A DNA stretch of 64,000 bases from Algoriphagus formosus (GCF_002807035.1 NZ_NIUC01000002.1:1579267-1643266); one strand, 5' to 3'; positions 1 to 8,859 are shown, numbered from the stretch's first letter. Notes: generated by a model not told the origin, from the sequence alone. Made by a program: numbers and translations.

Positions 1-1004
1 TGGGTAAACTGTCCGTTGCCTTGCTCTTCTGAATTGCTCACGATCTCATAGATACCGAAGAACTCAAATCCTTTGACTTTTAAGAATGGGTTGAACTGTA
101 TCGCTGACATTTGCTTGAAACGTGGATTAAATCTTCCTTCAAAATCATTTGGATTGCCTTCTATGGTTTGCATGATATTGTAGTAACGAGAACCCGCGCG
201 ATCGCCTCCATATAGCCACGTTCCGGTGGTGGTTCCATTATTGAGGTACCAAGAACCTGTCAATCGAAATCTTACGTCATCATTGAACTGCTTGTCAAAT
301 CCGACTTTTCCGTAAAATGATATTTTATTGTCTGAATTATCATTTAGGACTACACTCTGATTCAATTTTCCATTGGAAACACCAATTACACCGATAAAGC
401 CATTTTTCTGTAGAGTTACCTCTCCAAAGGCCTCTGTTGAGAAGGCATCCATGATATAATTACCGATGAATGGGTTGAAAATTACCCGGGCATTATCAGA
501 TCTTCTAAAATGGGCATCGCCGTAGTTGAATTCATCCAAACCGACTGTAATGGTGGCTACACTCATAAGCCCTTCGAGGAAGCCAGGCTTGATAAAGTCT
601 AATTTATCAATTTGCATATGGCCACCCTTCACCCATGCTTCATTATGGTGCTTGGAAGACAGGTAAGTACGAAGGTGCAAACGCACACCATCAGCAAGTT
701 GCGTATTGATGTTAAGGTTTGCTGTAGGGAGGTTGACATTAGAGCCTAGGTCCACTAGGTTATTTAAGGAGTTGGAATGGTTGATAGACTGGAATTGTAG
801 TGCAAAATCACCGCCTACAAAAACTTTGACTTTTTCAAAGGTACCGCCAGCTTCCTTGGGGGTTTCAAATACATTCAATCCGCGCTTATCATTTTGCCGG
901 AAATATTGCAGCTCTGTTTCATTTTTTTGAGCCAAAGCTTCGGTAGAGACGAGGGTAGCGATGGGAAATATCCCGGCGCAAAGCCAATAGGATAGCTTTT
1001 TCAT
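1..1004 (-). CDS. Outer-membrane porin-like beta-barrel protein, N-terminal part
   Basis: An open frame starts at the ATG at 1004 and runs off the left edge, so only about 334 N-terminal residues are visible. It begins with a signal peptide (MKKLSYWLCAG..., likely cleaved after ALA, before QKNET). The rest has alternating polar and hydrophobic strands with many aromatic and Gly residues, for example VFVGGDFALQFQS and GLDEFNYGDAHFRRSDNAR, as in Bacteroidota outer-membrane porins. The gene begins 19 nt after the yceI stop, so the two are probably co-transcribed. The cargo cannot be told from sequence. The beta-barrel call is firm; the exact porin family is inferred. Confidence 0.7.
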   Translation of the reverse strand, partial: MKKLSYWLCAGIFPIATLVSTEALAQKNETELQYFRQNDKRGLNVFETPKEAGGTFEKVKVFVGGDFALQFQSINHSNSLNNLVDLGSNVNLPTANLNINTQLADGVRLHLRTYLSSKHHNEAWVKGGHMQIDKLDFIKPGFLEGLMSVATITVGLDEFNYGDAHFRRSDNARVIFNPFIGNYIMDAFSTEAFGEVTLQKNGFIGVIGVSNGKLNQSVVLNDNSDNKISFYGKVGFDKQFNDDVRFRLTGSWYLNNGTTTGTWLYGGDRAGSRYYNIMQTIEGNPNDFEGRFNPRFKQMSAIQFNPFLKVKGFEFFGIYEIVSNSEEQGNGQFT

Positions 1005-1023
1005 AGTTTAAAGATTTAAAGGG

Positions 1024-1605
1024 TTAATTTTTTGTTGAATAAATAGCTTGGAAACTCAAGGTGAGTTCGTTACCTGTTTTTATTGTCCCGAAAACCGCCG
1101 TAGGAGGCTCAAGAGAAAATTGTTCAAATGTGATGTCTTGCTTTCCGGAGAAGAGAATACTACTACCCTGCACTGAATAATTGACAGTCATAGTTAGGTC
1201 TCTGCTGTTTCCAGCGATATTGAGTTTCCCCTTCGCCTTGATCGTTGATGGAGTCATCTCTTCCACTTTTGTAAGTTCAAAAGTGATTCTTGGGAAGTCA
1301 TCCGCCTTTATAGCTTCATATGCATTTTTGTCCATAGAGGACTTTCCGCTTTTTAGGGCCTTTGAGTTCAAACTCAAGGAAAGGGATTGGATGCTTTCGA
1401 TTTTTTTATCAGCCAAATTGATAATTGCTTGGCCTTCTACTCCTGTTTCTGCGACCATGTCCCAATCGTGTAGGGTCGAAGTACCTGAGACTTTCATCTC
1501 CTTGACATCGCTGATACTGAAGGTTTGCTGAGCGTGAACTACTGAGGCAAGCGAGCTTGCTAGCAGGGTCAGCATTAAAGCGATTTTTGTGTTGATCTTC
1601 TTCAT
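1024..1605 (-). CDS. yceI: YceI family secreted protein
   Basis: 193 residues with an N-terminal signal peptide (cleavage near VHAQQ). The mature part matches the YceI lipocalin-like fold, an eight-strand barrel that binds isoprenoid or other amphiphilic ligands in the periplasm. Visible landmarks are VSGTSTLHDWDM near the N-terminus, the DFPRITFELTKVE strand pair, and the central KGKLNIAGNSRDLTM segment. The length is typical for the family. It is the first gene of a two-gene unit with the porin-like gene and has its own upstream palindrome and promoter-like box. The ligand and role are unknown. Confidence 0.88.
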   Translation of the reverse strand: MKKINTKIALMLTLLASSLASVVHAQQTFSISDVKEMKVSGTSTLHDWDMVAETGVEGQAIINLADKKIESIQSLSLSLNSKALKSGKSSMDKNAYEAIKADDFPRITFELTKVEEMTPSTIKAKGKLNIAGNSRDLTMTVNYSVQGSSILFSGKQDITFEQFSLEPPTAVFGTIKTGNELTLSFQAIYSTKN

Positions 1606-1639
1606 AAGATTAAAGGGTTTGTTTCCGTATTGGATGATT

Positions 1640-1647
1640 CAAAAGTA
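1640..1647 (-). promoter_or_regulatory. Candidate Bacteroidota -7 promoter box for yceI
   Basis: On the minus strand the sequence reads TACTTTTG, an exact match to the Bacteroidota -7 consensus TAnnTTTG, 35 nt before the yceI ATG. No clean TTTG -33 box lies at the usual 19-21 nt upstream. The site is therefore plausible but unproven. Confidence 0.4.
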
Positions 1648-1690
1648 GTGGGGCAACCATTCCCAACTCGTGACAAGAGTTTCCTATAAA

Positions 1691-1706
1691 AGTGACTTTT
1701 GTCACA
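1691..1706 (-). promoter_or_regulatory. CRP-like palindrome upstream of yceI
   Basis: The minus strand reads TGTGACAAAAGTCACT, a perfect GTGAC-N4-GTCAC inverted repeat. It differs by one base from the CRP half-site pattern TGTGA-N6-TCACA. It is centred about 55 nt upstream of the candidate -7 box, where an activator of the Crp/Fnr family could bind. A half-site-like TTGTCAC lies closer to the promoter. The factor that binds is an inference. Confidence 0.45.
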
Positions 1707-1989
1707 AAGCGACCGGGTGATTGGTCATGTTCTTTTTCGTAATTATGTTTTGAAAAATAGATAGTACTCAGCTGATATAAGTATTTTATTCTAATATATT
1801 TGATTATACAGAAATAAAAATTGAAAATCAGTTATTGTGTAAAAATCAATTTTGGACTCTACTATATTTCTTAGTCTTAATTCTGAGCTTAAAAGAACTG
1901 ACCAGGCTCATTAAAAAAATCTAAACCAATCCATATTTCACCTTGTTCTCATTAAGTTAAGGTCAATCCCCATTGGCATAATTATTTAT
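1707..1989. other. Intergenic region between yceI and uvrA
   Basis: AT-rich sequence between the divergent yceI and uvrA genes. I see no gene, RNA or clear hairpin here beyond the promoter-like sites listed at either end. Confidence 0.5.
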
Positions 1990-1997
1990 TACCTTCG
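1990..1997 (+). promoter_or_regulatory. Candidate -7 promoter box for uvrA
   Basis: TACCTTCG, one mismatch from TAnnTTTG, followed by CGC and 32 nt before the uvrA ATG. The context (TTACCTTCGCGC) is typical of Bacteroidota start regions. No well-spaced -33 box is visible. Confidence 0.35.
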
Positions 1998-2021
1998 CGC
2001 TTTAATCGCCAATTCATATTT

Positions 2022-4856
2022 ATGAGCCAAACCACTGCCTCTCAAGAGGAATTTATAGAGATTTTTGGTGCTCGAGAGCACAATTTGAAAAATCTGGATA
2101 TAAAAATCCCGCGGAATAAACTGGTCGTAGTCACAGGTCTGAGTGGTAGTGGAAAGAGTTCGCTTGCTTTTGATACCATTTATTCTGAGGGGCAAAGAAG
2201 GTATCTGGAAAGTTTCTCTGCCTATGCCCGATCATTTTTGGGCGGAATGGAGCGGCCTGACGTGGATAAGATCAATGGGCTTTCACCAGTGATTGCCATT
2301 GAGCAAAAGACAACCTCTAAGAATCCTCGCTCGACGGTTGGAACTACGACAGAGATCTATGATTTCATGCGATTGCTTTTCGCGCGTGCCGGAGAGGCCT
2401 TCTCCTATCTGACTGGGAATAAAATGGTCCGGCAGACGGAGGATCAGATCATTGAGCAGTTGTTTTCAAATTTTTCAGGAAAAAAACTGTACCTCCTTGC
2501 ACCGGTAGTGAAAGGTAGGAAAGGGCATTACCGGGAGCTTTTTGAACAAATCCGGAAAATGGGCTTTTCGAAAATACGAGTCGATGGAGTCGTGATGGAA
2601 GTGGTGCCCAAAATGCAGGTGGATCGTTATAAGATTCACGACATTGAGATAGTCATTGACCGGATAGTAGCAGAGGAATCGGACCGATTTCGTATTACCC
2701 AGTCAATTAAATCGGCCCTTCAGCACGGAAAGGGAGTGATGATGCTGCGGGATGAAGAAGGAAATATCCACCATTTTTCTAAATATCTGATGGATCCTGA
2801 GACTGGGCTTTCCTATGACGAACCAGCTCCCAATCTTTTCTCATTCAATAGTCCCTATGGTGCTTGCCCCACTTGTAATGGTCTGGGAATTACAGAGGAG
2901 ATTACCCGCGAAAGCATTATTCCCGACCCAAATCTGAGTATTACCAGAGGAGGGATTGCTCCGCTTGGAGAGTACCGGGATATCTGGATTTTCAAAAAGA
3001 TCGATGCTATCCTGAAGCATTATAAATGCAGTATCAGTACACCTATTGCCAAGCTTCCTGAGAAAGTCATTGAGGTACTGCTCTACGGCAGTCAGATAGA
3101 AGTGGCAGTGGACTCAGTAAAGTATCCGGGTACAAAATGGCATACTAGCTTCGAGGGAATTGTAAATTTTCTTCAGAAACATCAGGAAGGCAGTTCAGAG
3201 AAAATCCAAGATTGGGTTTCTGAATTTACGGTGACAAGAACTTGTCCAGATTGTGAGGGCTACAGACTCAAAAAGGAGTCGCTGCACTTCAAAATTGATA
3301 ATACTCATATCGGACAGTTAGCAATGCTGAATATTCGCGATTTGGGGGAATGGTTTTCGGATGTAGAAAGCCGAATGACTGAAAAGCAACAGGTCATTGG
3401 TACCGAGGTGCTCAAAGAAATTAGAAAGCGAATAGGTTTCCTGCTAGATGTAGGTCTAGATTATCTTACCCTGAATCGGCCATTGAAGACCCTCTCAGGA
3501 GGAGAAGCGCAACGAATTCGATTGGCGACGCAGATTGGGACACAGTTGGTTGGAGTATTGTATATTCTTGACGAACCGAGTATTGGTCTTCATCAGCGGG
3601 ATAATGTCAAGCTCATTCAGGCCCTTCAAAGTCTACGTGACTTGGGAAATTCAGTGCTTGTAGTAGAGCATGATAAAGATATGATGCTTGCATCAGATTT
3701 CGTATTGGACATGGGTCCAGGTGCGGGAAGACATGGAGGGCATGTGGTGGCAGCTGGAAATCCGGATGAAATCCTAAATCAAGGGGGAGTGACTGCTGAC
3801 TATCTCAAAGGAAAGCTGGGCCTGCCCATTCCAGAGCAAAGGAGAAAAGGAAAAGGCGAATCCCTAAAATTGACCGGTGCCTCGGGAAACAACCTCAAAA
3901 ATATTGATTTGAATATTCCATTGGGGACTTTGACCTTGATTACTGGAGTGTCTGGAAGTGGGAAAAGTACATTGATCCACGAGACACTGTACCCAATTCT
4001 CCGGCAGGAATTTTACAGTTCCAAAAAAGAGCCGATGCCGTATAAGAAAATTTCGGGACTAGAGCATTTGGATAAAGTAATCGAGGTGGATCAATCGCCG
4101 ATCGGACGTACTCCTCGGTCAAATCCGGCCACATATACGGGAGTTTTCTCAGACATCAGAACGCTTTTTACAGAGCTTCCTGAGGCGAAAATCAGAGGCT
4201 ACAAACCCGGTCGTTTTTCTTTCAATGTCAAAGGGGGGCGATGTGAAGACTGCGAAGGAGCAGGAATGAAATTGATCGAGATGGACTTCTTGCCGGACGT
4301 GCATATCCCATGTGAGACCTGCAAAGGAAAACGCTACAACCGAGAGACTTTGGAAGTACGCTTCAAAGGCAAATCTATTGCCGATGTTTTGGACATGACG
4401 GTAGAGCAGGCGGTGGAGTTTTTTGAGAATCAACCAAAAATCCTCAGGAAAATCAGAACCCTAAAAGATGTAGGCTTGGGTTACATTACTTTAGGACAAC
4501 ATGCGACTACTTTGTCCGGCGGAGAGGCACAGCGAGTAAAATTAGCCACGGAGCTTTCCAAAAAAGATACTGGGAAGACCTTTTACATCCTGGACGAACC
4601 CACAACGGGCTTGCACTTTCAGGACATAGAAATGTTGATGGAGGTTCTTCAAAAGTTGGTAGAGAAGGGCAACACCGTGCTCATTATTGAGCACAATCTG
4701 GATGTGATCAAGGTTGCGGACTACATCGTGGATTTAGGACCTGAAGGTGGAGATCAGGGAGGTCGTATTTTAGTAGAAGGAACCCCCGAAAAAGTAGCTG
4801 CTCATCCTGAAAGCTACACAGGGAAATTCTTGAAGGAGGAGTTAAATCTCTCATAA
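2022..4856 (+). CDS. uvrA: Excinuclease ABC subunit A (first copy)
   Basis: 944 residues with the full UvrA layout, the damage-sensing ATPase of nucleotide excision repair. Visible are the N-terminal Walker [10 protein letters not shown] (about 39-47), a first zinc site with CPTC (about 281) and CPDC (about 408), an ABC signature LSGGEAQR near 495, a second Walker [10 protein letters not shown] near 645, a second zinc module with CEDC (about 741) and CETC (about 765), and a second LSGGEAQR near 831. Length and motifs are complete. A second full uvrA lies at 11813-14629, and the two are clearly different sequences. The gene stands alone, with the two-component pair 78 nt downstream. Confidence 0.96.
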   Translation: MSQTTASQEEFIEIFGAREHNLKNLDIKIPRNKLVVVTGLSGSGKSSLAFDTIYSEGQRRYLESFSAYARSFLGGMERPDVDKINGLSPVIAIEQKTTSKNPRSTVGTTTEIYDFMRLLFARAGEAFSYLTGNKMVRQTEDQIIEQLFSNFSGKKLYLLAPVVKGRKGHYRELFEQIRKMGFSKIRVDGVVMEVVPKMQVDRYKIHDIEIVIDRIVAEESDRFRITQSIKSALQHGKGVMMLRDEEGNIHHFSKYLMDPETGLSYDEPAPNLFSFNSPYGACPTCNGLGITEEITRESIIPDPNLSITRGGIAPLGEYRDIWIFKKIDAILKHYKCSISTPIAKLPEKVIEVLLYGSQIEVAVDSVKYPGTKWHTSFEGIVNFLQKHQEGSSEKIQDWVSEFTVTRTCPDCEGYRLKKESLHFKIDNTHIGQLAMLNIRDLGEWFSDVESRMTEKQQVIGTEVLKEIRKRIGFLLDVGLDYLTLNRPLKTLSGGEAQRIRLATQIGTQLVGVLYILDEPSIGLHQRDNVKLIQALQSLRDLGNSVLVVEHDKDMMLASDFVLDMGPGAGRHGGHVVAAGNPDEILNQGGVTADYLKGKLGLPIPEQRRKGKGESLKLTGASGNNLKNIDLNIPLGTLTLITGVSGSGKSTLIHETLYPILRQEFYSSKKEPMPYKKISGLEHLDKVIEVDQSPIGRTPRSNPATYTGVFSDIRTLFTELPEAKIRGYKPGRFSFNVKGGRCEDCEGAGMKLIEMDFLPDVHIPCETCKGKRYNRETLEVRFKGKSIADVLDMTVEQAVEFFENQPKILRKIRTLKDVGLGYITLGQHATTLSGGEAQRVKLATELSKKDTGKTFYILDEPTTGLHFQDIEMLMEVLQKLVEKGNTVLIIEHNLDVIKVADYIVDLGPEGGDQGGRILVEGTPEKVAAHPESYTGKFLKEELNLS

Positions 4857-4934
4857 GGGAGACAATCAGTTGATTCTTCCTTTTATCAAAATATGAAAAG
4901 ACCCTTCAAGCGCTTCATTTATATTTGAAGTTGG

Positions 4935-5993
4935 ATGAATCGCACCGTATTATATTGGTTGTTGCAAATACTCGGCTGGGGTAGTATTGCCTTAGTTCAG
5001 ATAGCCTTGGGATCACTGTCCGCCACAGGGATTGGACCGGTGCAAATCTTGGGTCTTCTGGTTTTGGCAGCGTTCAATTTGCTTGCCACACACTTCCTTC
5101 GATTCATCATTAAGCGCTACAATTGGTTTCAGCTGAAATTTCCTCGGTTGATTCTTCAGTCAGTTCTGGCGATGTTGGCCTTGAGCTTTGTAAATATCAT
5201 TGCTCAAATTCTGATCAATCTGGTATTTGGTACTCTCAATCCGGAAGAGGATTTTGAAGTCCTGGTGATTTTGGCCGGGCTATTCATTGCATTTCTCTTC
5301 TATGCTCTTTGGTTTTTGCTTTACTTTTTGTTCCACTTTTTGGACAATTATAACACCAGTCTGAAGTATGAGGCTCGAATCAACCAAATCCGCCTCAATC
5401 ATCTTAAAAGTCAGCTGAATCCACATTTTATCTTCAATGCCCTCAATTCGGTTCGGGCTCTGGTAGATGAGGATCCGGATAAAGCTAAAAATGCCATCAC
5501 CCGCATTTCAAATATCTTGCGCTTTTCCCTAATGATGGACAAAAAGCAAACTATCGACTTTGAAGATGAGCTTAATACAGTTAGGGATTACCTGATGCTT
5601 GAATCCATCCGCTTTGAAGAGCGGCTGCAAGTAGTGTATAAGATTGAGGATGAGGCTTATTCTTATAAATTACCCCCCATGATGCTTCAGACTATCGTGG
5701 AAAATGCGATCAAGCATGGAATTTCTAATCTGGTCAAAGGTGGACTGATCGAGATTAAGTGCCGGGAAGGTCTCGAAGATGATTTGTATATTCAGGTTAA
5801 AAATAGCGGCCATCTACACACTCCTCCCAGCCTAAAACCAAAGGCAGGCGGTGGCCATGGTCTGAGCAATACTGTTGAGCGATTGAAGTTGATCTATGGA
5901 GACCGGGCCAGTTTTCGAATATTCAATTCGGAAAATGAATTCGTGATTACTGAAATTAAAATACCCAAACAAAGAGTTACCTTCGAAACATAA
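4935..5993 (+). CDS. LytS/YehU-type sensor histidine kinase
   Basis: 352 residues. The N-terminal 135 residues form about four membrane segments with no large outside domain. They are followed by the His_kinase (PF06580) domain with LNPHFIFNALNSV, putative phospho-His 164, and an HATPase domain with the N box IVENAIKHGIS and the G box GGHGLSNTVERL. Kinases of this class pair with LytTR response regulators, and one starts 11 nt downstream, so the two form an operon. The signal is unknown; the short membrane part suggests sensing within or at the membrane. Confidence 0.93.
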   Translation: MNRTVLYWLLQILGWGSIALVQIALGSLSATGIGPVQILGLLVLAAFNLLATHFLRFIIKRYNWFQLKFPRLILQSVLAMLALSFVNIIAQILINLVFGTLNPEEDFEVLVILAGLFIAFLFYALWFLLYFLFHFLDNYNTSLKYEARINQIRLNHLKSQLNPHFIFNALNSVRALVDEDPDKAKNAITRISNILRFSLMMDKKQTIDFEDELNTVRDYLMLESIRFEERLQVVYKIEDEAYSYKLPPMMLQTIVENAIKHGISNLVKGGLIEIKCREGLEDDLYIQVKNSGHLHTPPSLKPKAGGGHGLSNTVERLKLIYGDRASFRIFNSENEFVITEIKIPKQRVTFET

Positions 5994-6004
5994 ACACATA
6001 CATT

Positions 6005-6736
6005 ATGAGAGCCATTGTAATAGATGATGAAAGATTGGCACGAAAGGAGCTGATCAACCTACTCAACCAACTCGAATCCGTCGAAGTGGTAGGGGAGGCG
6101 GTCAACGTGGATGATGCCAAGGAGAAAATAGAATCCCTTCAGCCGGATGTGATTTTTCTAGATATACAGATGCCGGAAAAAACCGGATTTGATTTGCTGG
6201 AAGAACTGGATGCTGTGCCACATGTGATATTCACCACTGCATACGATGAGTATGCGCTGAAGGCTTTTCAAGTCAATGCATTGGATTATTTGCTCAAGCC
6301 CATTGAGCCAAAGCGCTTGGAAGAAGCGATTTCGAAGTTGAGTAGTAAAATCGAAGGAGCTACTAGCAATACTGAGCCTCATCCATACCAATCAAAGAAA
6401 CTCACCCTGGAAGATCAGGTTTTTGTAAAGGATGGAGATCGCTGTTGGTTTGTCAGATTGTCCAATGTTCGACTATTCGAATCTGACGGAAACTACATTA
6501 AAGTATACTTTGACAATTTCAAGCCGATGATTCATAAGTCCCTGAATGCCTTGGATGAGCGCTTGGATGAGAAGTCGTTTTTTAGAGCCAGCCGAAAGCA
6601 CATCATCAATCTGGGATGGGTTGAAGGGATAGAGCCTTGGTTTAATGGGGGCTTGGTTGTGACCTTAAGAGGAGGAGACCGGATTGAGGTGAGCAGACGT
6701 CAAGCTGCTCGATTCAAAGAGATGATGAGTCTTTAA
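6005..6736 (+). CDS. LytTR response regulator, partner of the LytS-type kinase
   Basis: 243 residues. An N-terminal receiver domain has acidic pocket IDDE, phospho-acceptor D53 (FLDIQMP) and the conserved Lys in LLKPIEP. A C-terminal LytTR DNA-binding domain covers about residues 135-240 (LFESDGNYIKVYF, SFFRASRKHIINL). LytTR proteins bind direct repeats upstream of target promoters. It lies directly behind its kinase, which supports a pair. Targets are not identifiable here. Confidence 0.95.
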   Translation: MRAIVIDDERLARKELINLLNQLESVEVVGEAVNVDDAKEKIESLQPDVIFLDIQMPEKTGFDLLEELDAVPHVIFTTAYDEYALKAFQVNALDYLLKPIEPKRLEEAISKLSSKIEGATSNTEPHPYQSKKLTLEDQVFVKDGDRCWFVRLSNVRLFESDGNYIKVYFDNFKPMIHKSLNALDERLDEKSFFRASRKHIINLGWVEGIEPWFNGGLVVTLRGGDRIEVSRRQAARFKEMMSL

Positions 6737-6855
6737 AATATTTCATAGGCAAAAAAAAGCATTTGATTTACAAAATTAAATGTTGTAATTAGTGGAAAAT
6801 TAAACTTTGTTTTAATCTAATTACCCTTTTGTCCATTAAAGCTTGATTATCAATT

Positions 6856-7611
6856 ATGAAAGAAGAGCGGATACTCATAGTCGAGGATGATCCCAGTATT
6901 GCGGAAAATATACAGGAAATTCTCGAACTATTAGGCTACGTCAACATAGACATCGCCAACTCAGCCAATCAGTGTATCAAGGTCATCAAGAAGTACAGAC
7001 CTGATCTGATATTTATGGATATCAAGCTCAAAGGTGATAAGGATGGCATCGAGCTCGGAGAGATTGTCAAGCAAATGGTCGATGCTCCTTTAGTGTTTGT
7101 GACTTCCTACAGTGACCCTACTATCATCGAGCGTGCCAAGCGAATTTCTCCGGCAGGATTTATAGTGAAGCCTTTCAATACCAATGATATTCATGCCATT
7201 GTCGAAATTGTGCTTTACAACAAGCGCACGAAGCCTGCTCCAGAAGTAGCTGCAGTCAAAACAGGAACAGAAAGTCCTTTTTTGGTCACTGATGCGGTAT
7301 TTATTAAAGCGGACAATGCCTTCGAGCGAGTTCCTTACGAAGAGGTCTATTATGTGGAGGCTAATGGTAACATGGTTACGATCTTCACCAAAAATCGAGA
7401 CTACCATATCCGCAAGTCCATGAAAGAGATCGAGGAGATACTTCCTTCTCATCTTTTTCTTCGAGTGCAGAAGTCCTTCATCGTACAGCTAGGACAGATC
7501 GAAAGCTTCAATACCAAAGATATCAATCTAAAATCAGGAGCTGTGGTGCAAGTGGGTAGACAATACTACAACAGCTTCCTAGCCAAATTGAATACTATTA
7601 CAGAAAGTTAA
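6856..7611 (+). CDS. REC-LytTR response regulator without an adjacent kinase
   Basis: 251 residues. The receiver (IVEDD at 8-12, phospho-acceptor D55 in FMDIKLKGDKDG, KPFNT near 114) is of a different subtype from the preceding regulator. It closely resembles the receiver of the regulator at 58747-59481. The C-terminus is a LytTR domain (VPYEEVYYVEANGNMVTIF ... FLRVQKSFIV). A 119-nt AT-rich gap separates it from the LytS/LytTR pair, so it probably has its own promoter. No kinase of the HisKA_2 type, its expected partner, lies next to it. A rho-independent terminator follows. Confidence 0.92.
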   Translation: MKEERILIVEDDPSIAENIQEILELLGYVNIDIANSANQCIKVIKKYRPDLIFMDIKLKGDKDGIELGEIVKQMVDAPLVFVTSYSDPTIIERAKRISPAGFIVKPFNTNDIHAIVEIVLYNKRTKPAPEVAAVKTGTESPFLVTDAVFIKADNAFERVPYEEVYYVEANGNMVTIFTKNRDYHIRKSMKEIEEILPSHLFLRVQKSFIVQLGQIESFNTKDINLKSGAVVQVGRQYYNSFLAKLNTITES

Positions 7612-7638
7612 GCTTATTATCCACTAACCTTAACCTAG

Positions 7639-7668
7639 ATCCCGCTTCTGAAGAGGCGGGATTTTTTA
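7639..7668 (+). terminator. Rho-independent terminator after the LytTR regulator
   Basis: ATCCCGC and GCGGGAT form a perfect 7-bp stem around a 10-nt loop, followed by a T-rich run (TTTTTTATT). It lies 28 nt after the stop codon at 7611. Confidence 0.85.
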
Positions 7669-7715
7669 TTGACCAATTGAGATTGGTAGTAGGTCAGATT
7701 GAGGTTTTGAAAAAT

Positions 7716-7764
7716 ATTTTACCATGAAAATCGTAAAGTATACTTTCGATTTTCATGGTAAAAT
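7716..7764. repeat. 49-nt near-perfect palindrome
   Basis: The outer arms (ATTTTACCATGAAAATCG, 7716-7733, and its exact reverse complement, 7747-7764) are 18 nt. The inner arms AAAGTA/TACTTT continue the stem with a single bulged T at 7734, leaving almost no loop. It lies between the terminator of the LytTR gene and the terminator of tRNA-Val, so it is not needed for either. It could be a small mobile palindromic element, a two-way terminator or a binding site. Confidence 0.75.
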
Positions 7765-7779
7765 GCTTCCATACAGAAA

Positions 7780-7812
7780 TAAAAAAAGCACAAAACCTGT
7801 TCGATTTTGTGC
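7780..7812 (-). terminator. Rho-independent terminator downstream of tRNA-Val
   Basis: On the minus strand, GCACAAAA and TTTTGTGC form a perfect 8-bp stem around a 9-nt loop, followed by a run of seven T. It sits downstream of the tRNA and of the broken tRNA copy, so the primary transcript probably includes both. Confidence 0.85.
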
Positions 7813-7819
7813 CTAGCAA

Positions 7820-7863
7820 GTGGGATCTAAGGGTCCCGATAGCTATCGAGGACGAACCCATGA
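7820..7863 (-). pseudogene. Broken copy of the tRNA-Val 3' end
   Basis: The 14 bases at 7820-7833 are identical to 7875-7888 of the tRNA region, and 11 bases at 7853-7863 are identical to 7892-7902. Together they reproduce the 3' acceptor strand and the T arm of tRNA-Val(GAC). Where the tRNA has three bases (AAT on the minus strand), the copy carries 19 bases of a short palindrome. It cannot fold as a tRNA. A duplicated tRNA 3' end just downstream of the real gene is what integration of a mobile element at a tRNA leaves behind. Confidence 0.8.
7834..7852. repeat. Short palindromic insert inside the broken tRNA copy
   Basis: TCCCGATAGCTATCGAGGA contains the perfect 12-bp palindrome CGATAGCTATCG, with flanks that extend the symmetry except for one mismatched pair. 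It interrupts the T loop of the tRNA copy. It resembles short interspersed palindromes common in Bacteroidota genomes (from memory, not searched). Confidence 0.65.
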
Positions 7864-7875
7864 TCTGAAAATTAG

Positions 7876-7950
7876 TGGGATCTAAGGGATTCGAACCCAT
7901 GACCTCTGCCCTGTCAAGGCAGCGCTCTAAACCAACTGAGCTAAGATCCC
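7876..7950 (-). tRNA. tRNA-Val (anticodon GAC)
   Basis: A full cloverleaf reads on the minus strand. The acceptor GGGATCT pairs with AGATCCC, and the D arm is TAGCTCAGTTGG. The anticodon stem CTGCC/GGCAG encloses loop TTGACAG with anticodon GAC, and the T arm is GTTCGAATC. The discriminator is A and no CCA is encoded. The terminator at 7780-7812 fits this gene. Confidence 0.95.
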
Positions 7951-8025
7951 TAATTGTTTTGCGAAGATAGTCATCCGGTTTAGGCTTCACAATAATTGAG
8001 AATTATTGCAAGCATTTTTTTTGGT

Positions 8026-8376
8026 TTATGCATTATTAAGCTCCTTTTTGATTCTTATTTTCTTTTTTCGATCGAAAATGGGTATGCCTACCCGGTCAAT
8101 ATGCTTGATTAATTCTGGCTCTTGGATTTGATGGTAATTGACTAGGTCAAACCTGTAAGGCATGTTGGTCTCTTCATTGAGGAGATAACTGATGTGACTG
8201 ACTTTTTCAAAGTTTAGATTTTCTCCCTTCAAGGCCAAATCCACATCACTTCCCTCACGGTAATTTCCCTTAGCCCTGCTTCCAAAAAGAATCACTTTGT
8301 CAACCACTTCTTGACTATCCATGATTTTTAGTATAGAAGCCATATCCGATTCCAAAAGTCCAAATTTATTCTTCAT
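8026..8376 (-). CDS. mntA: MntA-type minimal nucleotidyltransferase antitoxin
   Basis: 116 residues with the minimal nucleotidyltransferase fold. The GSX10DXD motif is intact: G32, S33, D44 and D46 within LFGSRAKGNYREGSDVDLAL, with a likely third acid D77 in YRFDLVNY. In characterised HEPN-MNT modules this enzyme adds AMP groups to a tyrosine of the HEPN toxin and silences it. The gene overlaps the 3' end of the HEPN gene by 11 nt, so the pair is one transcription and probably translation unit. That this pair works the same way is inferred from the motifs. Confidence 0.85.
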   Translation of the reverse strand: MKNKFGLLESDMASILKIMDSQEVVDKVILFGSRAKGNYREGSDVDLALKGENLNFEKVSHISYLLNEETNMPYRFDLVNYHQIQEPELIKHIDRVGIPIFDRKKKIRIKKELNNA

Positions 8377-8776
8377 CGACTTTGAGTTTGAAATTGTGAT
8401 GTAGCTGATTTAATATTGGGAAATATTTCTCCTGAATGAGTTTTTCCATTTCTGTGGCCTTTTGCTCATCATAAGTGTGAGCGGTTAGGTTTCTGTCCTG
8501 CAACAAATCCATCCAATCATGTCCATTTTCTATAAGATTGACCTCAAATGCTTTTTTTAAGGCTCCTCTTGGTGATCGGATATCCACAAAACCTTGCTCT
8601 TCCAAATAATCCTTGACCATGTTCCAGGCAAGCTCAAAAGACATTTCAAAAAACTGAATAATACCCGCTTTTTGAACCAAATCCGGATTAGGAATTTGTA
8701 AGGCCTTATCCAAATGACCTATGACTTTGCTAAAGTTAGAAAAGCGTTGTTTCCAACGAATATCTTCATTTTTCAT
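8366..8776 (-). CDS. HEPN-domain (HI0074/HepT-like) toxin partner
   Basis: 136 residues, helical, of the family called nucleotidyltransferase substrate-binding protein (PF08780, HI0074 type). It has R95-NLTA-H100-T-Y102, which fits the HEPN RNase motif RX4HXY, in which the Tyr is the modification target in HepT toxins. It is first in the operon, with mntA overlapping its end. The order HEPN then MNT and the tight overlap support a type VII toxin-antitoxin unit. PF08780 members have been less studied as toxins than HepT proper, so toxicity is an inference. Confidence 0.82.
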   Translation of the reverse strand: MKNEDIRWKQRFSNFSKVIGHLDKALQIPNPDLVQKAGIIQFFEMSFELAWNMVKDYLEEQGFVDIRSPRGALKKAFEVNLIENGHDWMDLLQDRNLTAHTYDEQKATEMEKLIQEKYFPILNQLHHNFKLKVDEE

Positions 8777-8859
8777 GCTTGAATTCCTGAATTTCTATGC
8801 ACAAAATACAGGTTTAATCTCGTATTTCCTTTTTTGGCATTTAAGGTCTAGGAATCTTC

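Noticed and set aside
7820-7863. A second functional tRNA
   Set aside because: Only the 3' part is present and its T loop is broken by a palindrome.
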